Shown one piece after another: positions 52,219-61,282 of a stretch of 64,000 bases of DNA. The position numbers and the translations under genes were made by a program. The stretch is from Agathobaculum massiliense (GTDB taxonomy: Bacteria > Bacillota > Clostridia > Oscillospirales > Butyricicoccaceae). The notes beneath the pieces are model-generated. The model was not told the origin of the DNA. It searched no databases and saw nothing but the letters and a program-made list of their open reading frames with translations. Position 1 is the stretch's first letter, and every line of letters starts with the position of its first letter. The stretch covers positions 1 through 64,000 of the forward strand of contig NZ_OMPN01000001.1 in NCBI RefSeq assembly GCF_900291975.1, given 5' to 3'.

Positions 52219-53012
52219 TCCGCTTTGCTGGACCGGAGGATTCCGGCGCGGTTCGAGCGCTTTGGGAGCGTTGCTTTCCGGACGAGGGAGGCTTCAATCC
52301 GTATTTTTTCGCCCATTTTTTCGATATCGGGAAAACGCTGCTCTCGGTTGAGGGAAGCACGCTGTGCGCGATGGTGCAAATGCTGCCGTACCGTCTGGAC
52401 TGCGGGGGCGATGTGTCCGAAGCGACCTATATTTACGGGGCATGCACCCATCCGGACTATCGCCGGCAGGGACATATGGCGCGGCTTCTGGAGCATTCCT
52501 TTGCGCTTGACCGCGCGGCGGGACGAACTGCCTCCACGCTTATCCCTGCGGAGGAGTGGCTGTTCGGCTTTTACCGGCCGTTTGGCTATGAGCCGTTTTT
52601 TCGCATAGCGCGCCACGAGATCGTGAAAAAGACGCGGGGGAGCGTTCCGCAGCGTCTTTCCGAACAGGATATCCCACAGCTCGCGGCGCTGTATGACCGG
52701 CTTGCCGCACCCTGCCGTATCGCGCGCAGCCCATCCTGCTGGGCGGGGCAGATAGCGCTGTTCGACGCTTTGGGAAAGGGCGTGTACGGCTGGCGGGAGG
52801 CTGGTAAGCTGGCTGCCTATGCGTTCTGCTGGGAGGATACCGCACAGGAAGCATTCGGCATGACGCCGGAGCGGGAGCAGGGCTTGCTGGAGGTATTGCG
52901 GAAAGATGCGTTCACCTATACGGCATGCGGTCGGGAAACGGCCCTGGGCTGTATCAAATGGCATGTGCCCAGGGCGGTTTCCTGCGGCTACATGAATTTA
53001 ATGCTCAATTGA
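52215..53012 (+). CDS. GNAT-family N-acetyltransferase
   Basis: A 265-residue protein. The N-terminal GNAT domain has VSEATYIYGACTHPDYRRQG (strand 4 and the acetyl-CoA pyrophosphate loop Arg-Arg-Gln-Gly) and PAEEWLFGFYRPFGYEPFFR. The C-terminal ~120 residues may be a second, degenerate GNAT or Eis-like half. ATG 52215 overlaps the preceding stop. The substrate is not predictable. Confidence 0.87.
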   Translation: MIRFAGPEDSGAVRALWERCFPDEGGFNPYFFAHFFDIGKTLLSVEGSTLCAMVQMLPYRLDCGGDVSEATYIYGACTHPDYRRQGHMARLLEHSFALDRAAGRTASTLIPAEEWLFGFYRPFGYEPFFRIARHEIVKKTRGSVPQRLSEQDIPQLAALYDRLAAPCRIARSPSCWAGQIALFDALGKGVYGWREAGKLAAYAFCWEDTAQEAFGMTPEREQGLLEVLRKDAFTYTACGRETALGCIKWHVPRAVSCGYMNLMLN

Positions 53013-53028
53013 AAGGTGTGTGACAACA

Positions 53029-53580
53029 ATGGTATATGTGTTGCTGGCAGAAGGCTTTGAAGAACTGGAAGCGCTGTCGCCGGTCGATCTCCTGCGCCGT
53101 TCGAGTGTGGAGGTAAAGCTGGTGGGCGTGACCGGTAAAATCGTACACGGTTCTCACGGCATCGGCGTGGAAACCGAGCTTTCCATGGACGAAGCGGATT
53201 GGGATGCGGCGGAAGCGGTGATACTGCCGGGCGGAATGCCGGGTACGGCCAACCTGTATGCGGACAAGCGTGTGACGGATGCCGTGCGGAAGTGCTATGA
53301 CGATGGCAAATTCGTTGCGGCGATCTGTGCCGCGCCCTCGGTCATTCTGGGCGGCATGGGGCTGCTGCAGGGGCGCAGGGCGACCTGCTACCCCGGCATG
53401 GAGGATGGAATGAAAGGTGCGACCGCAGTTCGGCAGACCTGTGTGCGGGATGGAAAAATCATCACGGCGTGCGGCGTGGGCGGCGCGTTGGATTTTGCCT
53501 GTACGCTCGTCTCCGCGCTCTGCGGTGAAGCGGAGGCCCGCCGTGTGGCGGATTCCGCGCTGTATGCGTTTGGAAAATAA
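53029..53580 (+). CDS. DJ-1/PfpI family protein
   Basis: About 183 residues with the DJ-1 pattern: VYVLLAEGFEELEALSPVDL, VILPGGMPGTANL and the nucleophile elbow FVAAICAAPSVILGG (reactive Cys), then CVRDGKIITACGVGGALDFA. Relatives act as glyoxalase/deglycase or redox-stress proteins; the exact activity is unknown. ATG 53029 is preferred; GTG 53020 overlaps the SD. Its 3' end overlaps the next gene by 17 bases. Confidence 0.9.
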   Translation: MVYVLLAEGFEELEALSPVDLLRRSSVEVKLVGVTGKIVHGSHGIGVETELSMDEADWDAAEAVILPGGMPGTANLYADKRVTDAVRKCYDDGKFVAAICAAPSVILGGMGLLQGRRATCYPGMEDGMKGATAVRQTCVRDGKIITACGVGGALDFACTLVSALCGEAEARRVADSALYAFGK

Positions 53581-54139
53581 ACCGGAGCTACGCCGCTTTT
53601 TCCTGAAGCAGCGGATGGAGCAGCCGCGGGCGGAAAAAGCCGCGGCCGATCGGAGTATCTCCGAGCGGCTGCTGGCCAGTACGGTTTTTGCCCGCGCACA
53701 ATGCGTGTTCTGTTATGTATCCACGCCGGATGAGATCGATACGCATGGTATCCTGCGTCAGGCGCTTGCCGAGGGGAAAAACGTTTGCGTGCCGCGCTGC
53801 CTCCGCGCGGGGGAGATGCGGGCGTACCATATCGCGTCGTTGGACAGCCTGCGGACGGGACGCTTCGGCATTCTGGAGCCGGATGCGTCTGCGCGGGAGG
53901 TGCCGCCGGAGCGTATCGACCTGATTGTCGCACCGGCGCTGGCCTGCGACCGTGCGGGGTACCGCCTGGGCTACGGCGGCGGATATTACGACCGCTTTAT
54001 GATACGGACGCCGGCCATTCGGGCTGCCTTGTGCGCGGAGGGGCGTTTGTTGGAACGGTTGCCGCGCACGGCGTTCGATCAGCGCTGCGGCTGGATTTTT
54101 ACCGAAAGGCGGGTGCTGCACACGGATGAAAAACAATAA
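53564..54139 (+). CDS. 5-formyltetrahydrofolate cyclo-ligase
   Basis: A 191-residue enzyme converting 5-formyl-THF to 5,10-methenyl-THF with ATP. It has ELRRFFLKQRM near the start, VFCYVSTPDEIDTHGILRQA, GKNVCVPRC and the signature YRLGYGGGYYDRFM near residue 137. It supplies one-carbon folates, fitting with thyX nearby. Start ATG 53564 lies inside the DJ-1 gene in another frame, with the conserved domain starting there; the 3' end overlaps the CPBP gene. Confidence 0.93.
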   Translation: MRLENKPELRRFFLKQRMEQPRAEKAAADRSISERLLASTVFARAQCVFCYVSTPDEIDTHGILRQALAEGKNVCVPRCLRAGEMRAYHIASLDSLRTGRFGILEPDASAREVPPERIDLIVAPALACDRAGYRLGYGGGYYDRFMIRTPAIRAALCAEGRLLERLPRTAFDQRCGWIFTERRVLHTDEKQ

Positions 54140-55013
54140 GATCGCGCTGCTGCCCGGCCTGTCATTGTTTCTGTGCTTTTGCCTGCTGACCGGCATGGGG
54201 CGGCTGGCAGGACGGCTCGGCGGCGGCGCGCCGCTGACCGCGCTGTCGGAGGCAGCGGCTTTTCTGCTGCCGATGGTTTTGGCGGTCGTCTCTCTGCGCG
54301 ACCAGAAGGCGGTCCGCCAGCGCCTGCGGCCCAGGCGGCTCCCCAAAGGGGCGCTCGGCGTAACGGTTAAGCTCGGCGTAACGGTGGCGGTGCTGTCGCT
54401 TTTTTTGAACCTGCTGATATACCAGATCGCCGGCCTTGCCGGAGCGGATCTGACTGCAACCGCGCTGGACACACCGCAGACCGGCATGACGCTGCCAGGG
54501 AAGCTGCTGGTGATCGTAGCGCTGAGCGCGACCGTGGAGGAGATGTATCTGCGCGGCGCGCTGATGGCCGCGCAGGAGCAAAGCGTCGGCACCGGCGCGT
54601 GCCTGGTGTTCAGCGGCTTTGCGTTTGCGATGCTGCACGGCAGCCTGATGAATTTTTTCGGCCCGCTGCTGGCGGGTATCGCCTATGCGTATCTGACGTA
54701 TGCGTTCGGAAGCGTTTGGCCGGCCGTGCTTGCGCACGCGGTCAATAATCTGTATTATGTTTTTGTCCTTTGGATCACGGATACTTATGCCGCCTTTGGC
54801 ATTTGGAATCATTTCGCGGCGATCAATGCGATCGTATTGCTGCTGTTTTTGTATCTGACGCTGCGCGGGGCGGAAGGACTGCTGGCAAAGGGGTATATCC
54901 CGCACCTGGAAAAGGGCGCGGGGCTGTACGACCTGTTCCTGCTCGTGCGCAATCCCGGTGTTATAGCTTTTATCGCGGCGTTTCTCGTCAAAGTAGTGCT
55001 GCACTGGATCTGA
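54126..55013 (+). CDS. CPBP-family intramembrane metalloprotease
   Basis: A 295-residue polytopic membrane protein with about eight helices. The CPBP (Abi) motifs are EEMYLRGAL (Glu-Glu-x3-Arg), FAMLHGSLMNF (His) and the third motif HAVNN, forming the metal site within the membrane. Such proteases have roles in prenyl-protein processing, bacteriocin immunity or stress; the target here is unknown. The start overlaps the cyclo-ligase end by 14 bases. Confidence 0.92.
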   Translation: MKNNKIALLPGLSLFLCFCLLTGMGRLAGRLGGGAPLTALSEAAAFLLPMVLAVVSLRDQKAVRQRLRPRRLPKGALGVTVKLGVTVAVLSLFLNLLIYQIAGLAGADLTATALDTPQTGMTLPGKLLVIVALSATVEEMYLRGALMAAQEQSVGTGACLVFSGFAFAMLHGSLMNFFGPLLAGIAYAYLTYAFGSVWPAVLAHAVNNLYYVFVLWITDTYAAFGIWNHFAAINAIVLLLFLYLTLRGAEGLLAKGYIPHLEKGAGLYDLFLLVRNPGVIAFIAAFLVKVVLHWI

Positions 55014-55044
55014 AAAAACCTTGAGAAATGGATGAGGTGAAAAC

Positions 55045-56184
55045 ATGGAAAACATGGAGAATCAGCAAACCCAACCGGTACAGCAAACGCGCCGCCGGAG
55101 CAGGCGGCGCAAGAACAGCGGGTGTGCGGGCACGGTTGTGTATGTAATCGCCGTGCTGGGCATTTCGATCGTCCTGTCGCTGGTGGCGATTTTTGTTGCA
55201 AACGACGTGTTTGCGTTTGTCAAGGACGACGCGGTAAAAGAAATAACCGTTGCGGAGAATACGGACGTTCTCTCCCTTGCCAAACAGCTTGACGATGAGG
55301 GCGTGATTAATTACGGCACGATTTTCAAGCTGTATGTCCGTCTGAAAGGGGATAACGAGAGCGTTTTGGCCGGCGCCTACGCGCTCAATCCCAATATGGA
55401 TTACGGGCAGATCATCGACACGCTGGCAAATTCCACCAGCACGGAGACGATCCAGATAACCGTGCCGGAAGGCTATTCGACCATGCAGATCAAGCAGCTG
55501 TTGCTTGATGAGCACGTCTGCACGGAGGAAGCGATCGACGAAGCGCTCAACGATTACGAGTTCAAGCATGAGTTTTTACAGGAGGAAAAGCCGGCGAAGC
55601 AGGGCTGGCTGGAGGGGTATCTATTCCCCGACACCTATGAGATATACAAGGGGAACTCCACGGTCGTTTCCAGTCTCAACAAGATGCTCAACAACTTTGA
55701 TGAAAAGTATGACGATGAGATCCAGGCAGGGGCCGAGAACCTTGGCATGTCGATGCACGATATCGTAACGGTTGCGTCCCTGATCGAACGCGAGGCGCAG
55801 CAGGACGGGGAGCGCGCGACGATCGCGGGTGTTATTTATAACCGTCTGAACAATCCGGATTCGTTCCCCTACCTGCAGGTGGACGCCTCGGTGCTGTATG
55901 GCTTGGGACGGACGAGCGGAAAGCTGAGCGAGGAGGATCTGCAGTCCGATACGCCATATAACCTGTATACCAAGCAGGGCTTACCCCCCGGACCGATCTG
56001 CAATCCCGGCTACGCTTCGCTGTACGCGGCAAGCCATCCCGAGCAGCATAACTATTTCTACTATGTCGCCATGCCGGATGGCAGCCATCTGTTTGCCAAC
56101 AGCTATGCGGAGCATGAGGCGAATATCGCCGCCTCCAACGCGGCGCAGGCTGCGGCCGCCAGCGCGGAGGGAAGCGGTGAATAA
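55045..56184 (+). CDS. mltG: Endolytic murein transglycosylase
   Basis: A 379-residue enzyme that cuts nascent glycan strands at the membrane. It has a short basic cytoplasmic tail, one transmembrane helix (~30-55), a LysM-like segment, and the YceG domain with YLFPDTYEI, the catalytic Glu248 in SLIEREAQQDGERATIAGVI, YNRL and YLQVDASVLYGLG. The C-terminus is Ala-rich. It lies directly upstream of the U32 gene, as yrrL does near yrrN/yrrO in Bacillus. Confidence 0.95.
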   Translation: MENMENQQTQPVQQTRRRSRRRKNSGCAGTVVYVIAVLGISIVLSLVAIFVANDVFAFVKDDAVKEITVAENTDVLSLAKQLDDEGVINYGTIFKLYVRLKGDNESVLAGAYALNPNMDYGQIIDTLANSTSTETIQITVPEGYSTMQIKQLLLDEHVCTEEAIDEALNDYEFKHEFLQEEKPAKQGWLEGYLFPDTYEIYKGNSTVVSSLNKMLNNFDEKYDDEIQAGAENLGMSMHDIVTVASLIEREAQQDGERATIAGVIYNRLNNPDSFPYLQVDASVLYGLGRTSGKLSEEDLQSDTPYNLYTKQGLPPGPICNPGYASLYAASHPEQHNYFYYVAMPDGSHLFANSYAEHEANIAASNAAQAAAASAEGSGE

Positions 56185-57409
56185 GCGGCCGGAGCTGCTC
56201 GCGCCGGCAGGGGATATGGAAAAGCTGCGCTTTGCCATTGCGTATGGAGCGGACGCCGTGTATTGCGCCGGACAGCAATTCGGCATGCGGGCCGCTGCCG
56301 CCAATTTTGACGAAGAAGCGCTTCGTTCCGGCATCGCTTATGCGCATGGGAGGCACGTCAAGTGCTATGTAACGGTTAATATCATGCCCTCCAACCGCGA
56401 CCTGCTCGCCCTTCCATCCTATCTGGAGCTGTTGGAGGATGCGGGAGCGGACGCGCTGATCGTGGCGGACGTGGGCGTGCTTCGGCTGGCACGGAAATAC
56501 GCGCCTCATGTGCCGCTGCATATCAGCACCCAGACCAGCATCCTGAACCATGAGGCGGCGAATTTCTGGGCGGATCTTGGGGCAGAGCGGATTGTGCTGG
56601 CGCGTGAGCTTTCCTTGGACGAGATCGCGGAAATACGGGAAAAGACCCCTAAAACGCTGGAAATCGAAGCGTTTGTCCATGGCGCGATGTGTATATCCTA
56701 TTCGGGACGCTGCCTGATTTCGCAATATATGACAGGGCGGGACGCCAACCGCGGCGCGTGCGCGCAGCCGTGCCGGTGGAATTACGCGCTGATGGAGGAA
56801 AAACGGCCGGGGGAATATTTTCCGGTCGAGGAGGACGCGCGCGGCACCTATCTGTATAACTCCAAGGATATGTGCATGATCGGGCATATTCCAGAGCTGA
56901 TCCGCGCGGGGGTGGATTCATTTAAGATCGAGGGACGCAACAAAACGGCTTACTACGCCGCCTGCGTGACCGGGGCTTACCGCGCGGCGATCGACGCGTA
57001 CCGCGCCTCTCCGGAGACATTCGTGCTGCCGGAGTTCTGCACGGAGGAGGTCAATAAAGTAAGCCATCGGGAATATTACACCGGCTTTTACTTCGGAAGC
57101 GGGGAGAACGGCCAGCATTATGGCGATAGCCAGTATATCCGCGATTACGAGGTCGTAGGGATGCCAGTCTGCTGCGGTGCGGACGGACAGGCGGTGTTTG
57201 CGCTGAAAAACCGCTTTTTCCGAGGGGAGGAGCTGGAGCTGCTGCAGCCCGGCAGGGAACCGCATGTGTTCCGCGCGGAAAACGCGGTAAATGAAGAGGG
57301 GGAAGCGCTGGCGCTTTTCAATGTCCCACAGATGAAAGTGCAGTTTGCGTTCCCATTCCCAGTGAGTGAATACGCGATTCTCAGAAAGAAAAAGGAACGG
57401 CCGAATTAG
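56177..57409 (+). CDS. U32-family peptidase-like protein (YrrO/TrhP-like)
   Basis: A 410-residue protein. The N-terminus RPELLAPAGDMEKLRFAIAY and the U32 signature EAFVHGAMCISYSGRCLISQ, then GACAQPCRW, supply conserved cysteines likely for an Fe-S cluster. DSFKIEGRNKTAYYAACVTG follows. Relatives of this size (TrhP) act in tRNA 5-hydroxyuridine formation rather than proteolysis. The start is GTG 56177, overlapping the mltG stop, with GGAGGG upstream. Confidence 0.9.
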   Translation: MNKRPELLAPAGDMEKLRFAIAYGADAVYCAGQQFGMRAAAANFDEEALRSGIAYAHGRHVKCYVTVNIMPSNRDLLALPSYLELLEDAGADALIVADVGVLRLARKYAPHVPLHISTQTSILNHEAANFWADLGAERIVLARELSLDEIAEIREKTPKTLEIEAFVHGAMCISYSGRCLISQYMTGRDANRGACAQPCRWNYALMEEKRPGEYFPVEEDARGTYLYNSKDMCMIGHIPELIRAGVDSFKIEGRNKTAYYAACVTGAYRAAIDAYRASPETFVLPEFCTEEVNKVSHREYYTGFYFGSGENGQHYGDSQYIRDYEVVGMPVCCGADGQAVFALKNRFFRGEELELLQPGREPHVFRAENAVNEEGEALALFNVPQMKVQFAFPFPVSEYAILRKKKERPN

Positions 57410-57420
57410 GCCGTTCCTTT
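57391..57420. terminator. Bidirectional terminator between U32 gene and glpK
   Basis: A perfect 12-bp stem (57391-57402 with 57409-57420, loop of six) has A- and T-rich flanks. The U32 stop codon (57407-57409) lies in the loop and right arm. Confidence 0.88.
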
Positions 57421-57434
57421 TCGTTTGTCTCGAT

Positions 57435-58925
57435 TCAGTTGTGCGGCGCCCAGTCCAGACTCCGGCTCACCGCTTTATTCCAGCCGTCCAGCAACCGGAC
57501 GCGCTCCTGCGTCTCCATATGGGGGGCATACAGCGTGTCACAGCGCCAGAGCCGTTTCAGTTCCTGCCGGTCTTTCCAAACACCGGTAGCAAGCCCAGCC
57601 AGATAGCATGCGCCGAGCGCGGTCGTTTCACGGATGACCGGCCGCCGGATGGTACAGTTCGAGATATCCGCCTGGAACTGCATCAGGAAACTGTCCCTGC
57701 TCGCGCCGCCGTCAACAGAAAGGGAGGCGAGAGGGACGCCGGTATCGCGCGCCATTGCGTCAAGCAGGTCGTTAACCTGATAAGCGATGGATTCCTGCGC
57801 GGCGCGGATAATATGCTCACGGCTGGTGCCGCGCGTCAGGCCGATCAGGCAGCCACGCGCGTACATGTCCCAATGCGGCGCGCCGAGGCCGGTGAACGCG
57901 GGAACAAGGTATACGCCGCCGGTATCCGGCACCTTCTTGGCGTAGTATTCCGCATCGCGGCTTTCGGAGAAAAAGCGCATTTCATCGCGCAGCCATTGGA
58001 TCACCGCGCCGCCGATAAATACGCTGCCCTCCAGAGCATACTGGGTTTTTCCCGCAATATGGATGCCGATTGTGGTTAGCAGGCCGTTTTTGCTTTCGCA
58101 AACCTGTTCCCCTGTATTCATCAGCAGAAAGCAGCCTGTCCCGTAAGTGTTTTTCGCATCCCCCGCGTCAAAGCAGGTCTGGCCAAACAGCGCAGCCTGC
58201 TGGTCGCCTGCAATGCCGGCGATCGGCACGTCGCCGCCGGGAAGGGAGACATAGCCGTAAATTTCGCTGGAGGAGCACACGCGCGGCAGCATGGCGCGCG
58301 GGATGTCGAGTGCGCGGAGCAGGGTGTCGTCCCAGTCCAGCTTATGGATATCAAAGATCATGGTGCGGGCGGCGTTGGTCATGTCAGTGATATGCGCTTT
58401 CCCGCCGGTCAGCTTCCATACCAGCCAGGAATCCACCGTGCCGAACAGAATCTCGCCGCGCGCGGCTTTTTCCCGCGCGCCTTCGACATGGTCCAGAATC
58501 CACTTGATTTTTGTTCCGGAAAAATAAGCGTCCAGCACGAGTCCGGTTGTATTGCGTATGTGATCGGTCAGCCCCTGCCGCACGAGGCTGTCCACAATAT
58601 CGGCGGTACGCCGGCACTGCCATACAATTGCGTTATAGACAGGACGGCCGGTGGCCTTGTCCCACAGGATCGTTGTTTCGCGCTGATTGGTGATGCCGAT
58701 CGCGGCAACATCAGCGGGAGAAACGTCTGCCGCAGCGAGAGCCTCCAGCATAGCGGCGTATTGCGTTGACCAGATTTCCATGGGGTCCTCCTCGACCCAG
58801 CCCTCGCGGGGATAGTGCTGTGACAGTTCGTGCTGCCGGATGGAAAGGATGTTTTGTTCGTTGTCGAATAAAATTGCGCGCGAGCTGGTTGTCCCCTGAT
58901 CGAGTGCCAATACATAGTTTGCCAT
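57435..58925 (-). CDS. glpK: Glycerol kinase
   Basis: A 496-residue FGGY-family kinase making glycerol-3-phosphate. It has [18 protein letters not shown] at the N-terminus, [10 protein letters not shown], the FGGY signatures ([36 protein letters not shown]) and [20 protein letters not shown] near the C-terminus. ATG 58925 follows GAGAGG; upstream in-frame starts precede the conserved domain. It is the only leftward gene in this stretch, and no glycerol facilitator or glpD is adjacent. Confidence 0.96.
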   Translation of the reverse strand: MANYVLALDQGTTSSRAILFDNEQNILSIRQHELSQHYPREGWVEEDPMEIWSTQYAAMLEALAAADVSPADVAAIGITNQRETTILWDKATGRPVYNAIVWQCRRTADIVDSLVRQGLTDHIRNTTGLVLDAYFSGTKIKWILDHVEGAREKAARGEILFGTVDSWLVWKLTGGKAHITDMTNAARTMIFDIHKLDWDDTLLRALDIPRAMLPRVCSSSEIYGYVSLPGGDVPIAGIAGDQQAALFGQTCFDAGDAKNTYGTGCFLLMNTGEQVCESKNGLLTTIGIHIAGKTQYALEGSVFIGGAVIQWLRDEMRFFSESRDAEYYAKKVPDTGGVYLVPAFTGLGAPHWDMYARGCLIGLTRGTSREHIIRAAQESIAYQVNDLLDAMARDTGVPLASLSVDGGASRDSFLMQFQADISNCTIRRPVIRETTALGACYLAGLATGVWKDRQELKRLWRCDTLYAPHMETQERVRLLDGWNKAVSRSLDWAPHN

Positions 58926-59010
58926 TGGATCGCCGCCTCTCTTTTTCCTGCTATTATCATACCCCGCGGCCCCTGCTGCTGTCAATATTCCGCAAATGCG
59001 CGAAAACACA

Positions 59011-59039
59011 TTGCAAAAGTGGGCAAAATATGATATTAT
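59011..59039 (+). promoter_or_regulatory. Promoter of trpS
   Basis: TTGCAA (59011-59016), 17-base spacer, TATTAT (59034-59039), 73 bp before the ATG. No T-box motif is present in this short leader. Confidence 0.7.
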
Positions 59040-59111
59040 TACAATCGAGTATAGCCTTTTAGCACAAACCTGTCACAAAGTAAATTCTAATTTGTAAGGG
59101 AAGTTTTCTAT

Positions 59112-60122
59112 ATGAGCGAAAATCAGAAGCAAACCATTTTTTCTGGTGTCCAGCCGTCCGGCAAACTGACGCTGGGCAATTACCTGGGCGCGATCCGCAA
59201 CTTTCCGCTGCTGCAGGAGGATTATAACTGCATCTACTGCGTGGTTGACATGCATGCGATCACGGTGCGTCAGGATCCGGCAGCGCTGCGGCGCCAGACG
59301 TTGGAGGTGCTTGCGCAGTATATCGCCTGTGGCCTTGATCCGGAAAAGAGCGTCCTGTTTATCCAGAGCCATGTGCCGGCGCACGCTGAGCTGGCTTGGG
59401 TGCTCAACTGCTTTACCATGTTTGGAGAGGCTTCCCGCATGACGCAGTTCAAAGATAAGTCCGCCAAGCATTCGGATAATGTGAATGTCGGCCTGTTTAC
59501 CTATCCGGTTTTGATGGCGGCGGACATCCTGCTGTACCAGACCAATATTGTGCCGGTCGGCGTGGACCAGAGTCAGCATATCGAGATCTGCCGCGATATT
59601 GCAAACCGCTTTAACGGGGTTTTTCCGGATACTTTCACGATTCCGGAGGGACGCTATCCGAAGGCGGGCGAGGGCGCGAAGATCATGAGCCTGTCCGATC
59701 CGGAAAAGAAAATGAGCAAGTCGGATGAAAATGAAAACGGGTATATTCTGCTGATGGATCAGCCGGATGTGATCATGCGCAAGTTCAAGCGCGCGGTGAC
59801 CGATTCGGACGCCCGCATCGTCATGGACCCGCAGGGCAAGCCCGGCATTTCCAACCTGCTGCAGATTTACGCGCTTGCGACTGGCAAGACGGTTGCCGAG
59901 GCGGAAGCGGAATTTGCGGGCAAGGGCTATGGGGAGTTCAAGCCGGCGGTGGGCGAGGTGGTCGTCGAGCTGCTGCGCCCAATCCGCGAAAAGACGGAGG
60001 ATCTGCTGCGCAACAAGGATTACCTGCAGCAGGTATATACCGAGGGCGCGCAGAAAGCGTCCTACCTGGCGCGGAAAACGCTGGACAAGGTTTACCGGAA
60101 GCTGGGGTTTGTCAAGCGCTGA
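59112..60122 (+). CDS. trpS: Tryptophanyl-tRNA synthetase
   Basis: A 336-residue class I synthetase. The HIGH-like motif is PSGKLTLGNYLGA and the KMSKS loop is DPEKKMSKSDENENG. DMHAITVRQDP, VGVDQSQHIEICRDIANRFN and the C-terminal anticodon-binding helices match the bacterial TrpRS type. It charges tRNA-Trp. It starts a rightward group continuing into envelope-precursor genes. Confidence 0.96.
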   Translation: MSENQKQTIFSGVQPSGKLTLGNYLGAIRNFPLLQEDYNCIYCVVDMHAITVRQDPAALRRQTLEVLAQYIACGLDPEKSVLFIQSHVPAHAELAWVLNCFTMFGEASRMTQFKDKSAKHSDNVNVGLFTYPVLMAADILLYQTNIVPVGVDQSQHIEICRDIANRFNGVFPDTFTIPEGRYPKAGEGAKIMSLSDPEKKMSKSDENENGYILLMDQPDVIMRKFKRAVTDSDARIVMDPQGKPGISNLLQIYALATGKTVAEAEAEFAGKGYGEFKPAVGEVVVELLRPIREKTEDLLRNKDYLQQVYTEGAQKASYLARKTLDKVYRKLGFVKR

Positions 60123-60148
60123 ACATCTGCTTTTGAGAGGAACAAAAA

Positions 60149-61282
60149 ATGCCTGAATATATCGTGATCGGTATGGTTGTCGCCGCGTTTGCCGCGGCGG
60201 GCGTGCTGTCGTATTTCTTTACGCCGCCGGTCAAAAAGTTCGCGCACAAGGTCGGCGCGATCGACGTTCCCAAGGATAACCGCCGCATGCACAAGGAACC
60301 CATACCGCGGCTGGGCGGGTTGGCCATTTTCGGCGGCTTCCTCTGCTCGATTCTGATTTTCGGACAACTGGACAAAACCATGCTGTGCGTACTGCTGGGA
60401 GCGATCATCATTGTTTCGCTGGGCATTTTTGACGATGTCCTGGCGCTTGGCGCAAAGCTCAAATTCGTTGTGCAGATTGTCGCGGCGGCGATACCTGTAT
60501 GCGTAGGGGATCTGCAGATCAAGCTGTTCACCAATTTGAACCCGTTTTCCGACGAAGCGTACTTCCACTTGGGGATTTTTGCAATTCCGGTGACGATCCT
60601 CTGGATTGTAGGCATTACCAACGCCGTGAACCTGATCGACGGCCTGGACGGACTGGCGGTCGGCGTTTCATCCATCGCTGCGATCACCATGCTAGCGGTC
60701 GCGTTGCTGACGGAGAACATGATGATCGCTGTCACAATGGCGGCGCTCGCAGGCGCATGCGTCGGCTTTATGCCGTATAACCTGAACCCCGCAAAGATAT
60801 TTATGGGGGATACTGGCTCGACCTTCCTTGGTTATATGCTGGCAACGGTATCCATCATGGGCCTGTTCAAATTTTATGCGGTCATTTCGTTCGCTGTTCC
60901 GTTCCTGATACTGGGACTGCCGATTTTTGACACGGCCAATGCGATCATCCGCCGCGTGGCGGCGGGGCGCAGCCCGATGAGTCCGGACCGCGGCCATGTC
61001 CATCACAAGCTGATCGATATGGGCTTTAACCAGAAGCAGGCGGTCGCGATCCTGTACGCGATCAGCGCGACCCTTGGCCTGACAGCGGTCGTATTGACCT
61101 CGTCGGGGGAAGTAAAGGCCATTATCCTGCTGCTGGCGGTATTGGTCGCAATTATCGTCGGCGCATGCGTCATCTACGGCGCGGAACACTGGGGCAGGCA
61201 TCCGCACGATGGAACCCCAGAGGCAGAAGATAGGGATGATGGGGACGCACAAAAGGAGAAAACAGACAATGAACAAAATTAA
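60149..61282 (+). CDS. UDP-GlcNAc:undecaprenyl-phosphate GlcNAc-1-phosphate transferase (WecA/TagO/MraY superfamily)
   Basis: A 377-residue membrane transferase with about 10-11 helices. Conserved loops: VPKDNRRMHKEPIPRLGGLA, GIFDDVLALGAK (Asp-Asp), NAVNLIDGLDGLAVG, IFMGDTGSTFLGY and SPDRGHVHHKLIDMGF (His-x-His-His). It starts lipid-linked glycan synthesis on undecaprenyl phosphate. The end overlaps wecB by 14 bases, supporting a teichoic-acid or ManNAc-containing polymer; TagO-like is the better guess for a Gram-positive. Confidence 0.93.
   Translation: MPEYIVIGMVVAAFAAAGVLSYFFTPPVKKFAHKVGAIDVPKDNRRMHKEPIPRLGGLAIFGGFLCSILIFGQLDKTMLCVLLGAIIIVSLGIFDDVLALGAKLKFVVQIVAAAIPVCVGDLQIKLFTNLNPFSDEAYFHLGIFAIPVTILWIVGITNAVNLIDGLDGLAVGVSSIAAITMLAVALLTENMMIAVTMAALAGACVGFMPYNLNPAKIFMGDTGSTFLGYMLATVSIMGLFKFYAVISFAVPFLILGLPIFDTANAIIRRVAAGRSPMSPDRGHVHHKLIDMGFNQKQAVAILYAISATLGLTAVVLTSSGEVKAIILLLAVLVAIIVGACVIYGAEHWGRHPHDGTPEAEDRDDGDAQKEKTDNEQN

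Noticed and set aside
57366-58079. 237-residue rightward frame opposite glpK
   Set aside because: It crosses the terminator after the U32 gene and is antisense to glpK signature motifs.
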